Assembly (NCBI RefSeq): GCF_026242045.1
Contig: NZ_JAPJDO010000001.1
Location: forward strand, 248,001-312,000
Source of the DNA: Mycobacterium pinniadriaticum
GTDB taxonomy: Bacteria > Actinomycetota > Actinomycetes > Mycobacteriales > Mycobacteriaceae
Length of the DNA stretch: 64,000 nt
Direction: 5' to 3'
In this document: positions 63,727-64,000 of the stretch, one piece after another
Numbering within the stretch: position 1 is the first letter of the stretch
How the letters are laid out: every line of letters begins with the position of its first letter
Notes under the pieces: generated by a model
The model's input: only the letters and a program-made list of their open reading frames with translations
Databases searched by the model: none
What the model was told of the DNA's origin: nothing
Position numbers and translations under genes: made by a program

Positions 63727-64000
63727 TCAGAGAGTGAGGACGGTCGCGGCCGCGGTCCCAGGGGCACCGTAGAGCTGAGTGAAGCCGACCTTCGGTTCAC
63801 CGGGGACCTGGCGATCACCGGCTTCGCCGCGCAGCTGACGGACGATCTCGTGGATCTGCCGGAGCCCGGAGGCGCCGATCGGCTCGCCATTGGCGATCAG
63901 GCCGCCGTCGGTGTTGATCGGCATGGATCCATTGATCTCGGTTTCGCCGTCGGCCAGCAGACGCTCCTGATCGCCGTCTGCGCAGAATCCGCATTCGGCC
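63727..64000 (-). CDS. Thiolase / lipid-transfer-type thiolase, C-terminal part
   Basis: The gene is cut by the window end; its N terminus and start lie beyond 64000. The visible 90 residues contain A-E-C-G-F-C-A-D-G-D, the block I-N-G-S-M-P-I-N-T-D-G-G-L-I-A-N-G-E-P-I-G-A-S-G and G-L-R-Q-I-H-E-I-V-R-Q-L-R-G, which is the thiolase catalytic C-terminal half of the SCP-x-type thiolases used in steroid or branched-chain breakdown. The downstream edge abuts the CoA-transferase. Confidence 0.8.
   Translation of the reverse strand, partial: AECGFCADGDQERLLADGETEINGSMPINTDGGLIANGEPIGASGLRQIHEIVRQLRGEAGDRQVPGEPKVGFTQLYGAPGTAAATVLTL

Overview
The window is high-GC DNA from a mycobacterium, most likely a fast-growing environmental (Mycolicibacterium-type) species. 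Evidence: a mycothiol synthase gene (mshD), a phosphatidylinositol-mannoside-linked lipoprotein-maturation protein (LmeA family), a DesA-type acyl-ACP desaturase, and a gene order from purM to desA that matches, from memory, the Rv0809-Rv0824c neighbourhood of M. tuberculosis. No insertion sequence, phage, plasmid or CRISPR feature was seen.

Region 1 (1-20.7 kb) is core genome. It holds a DUF2461 gene, purM, a DUF3073 gene, a folate-binding YgfZ-type protein and pabC. A leftward sulfur/redox block follows: DUF4395, rhodanese, DUF1416, a 32-aa membrane peptide, a nitrobindin-like protein and a small lipoprotein. It is preceded by a 33-codon leader ORF ending in a run of cysteine codons. Next come thioredoxin and lmeA, then glnR-mshD, the phosphate transporter pstSCAB behind a PHO-type direct-repeat box, phoU (also behind a PHO-type repeat), an LCP-family cell-wall ligase, dus and desA. 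Downstream of pabC is an orphan promoter followed by a strongly structured RNA that may be an undescribed small RNA.

Region 2 (20.7-27.1 kb) holds two paralogous secreted proteins, a divergent TetR/DUF2236 pair, a 52-aa ORF, a polyprenyl-phosphate sugar transferase, a GAF-domain protein, and tRNA-Lys facing tRNA-Glu, tRNA-Asp and tRNA-Phe.

Region 3 (27.1-64 kb) is an accessory-looking catabolic island of acyl-CoA chemistry: six acyl-CoA ligase, hydrolase or CoA-transferase genes of different families, five acyl-CoA dehydrogenases, seven crotonases, five SDRs (one broken), three thiolases (one cut by the window edge), three ACMSD-type amidohydrolases, a DapA-type aldolase/lyase, a P450 and an FMO. 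Four local regulators (GntR, GntR, TetR and the TetR of region 2) sit beside clear palindromes. The gene set reads as oxygenation, CoA activation, ring or side-chain beta-oxidation and thiolysis of a cyclic or branched hydrophobic substrate. The substrate cannot be named from sequence. Two genes in this island are frameshifted.
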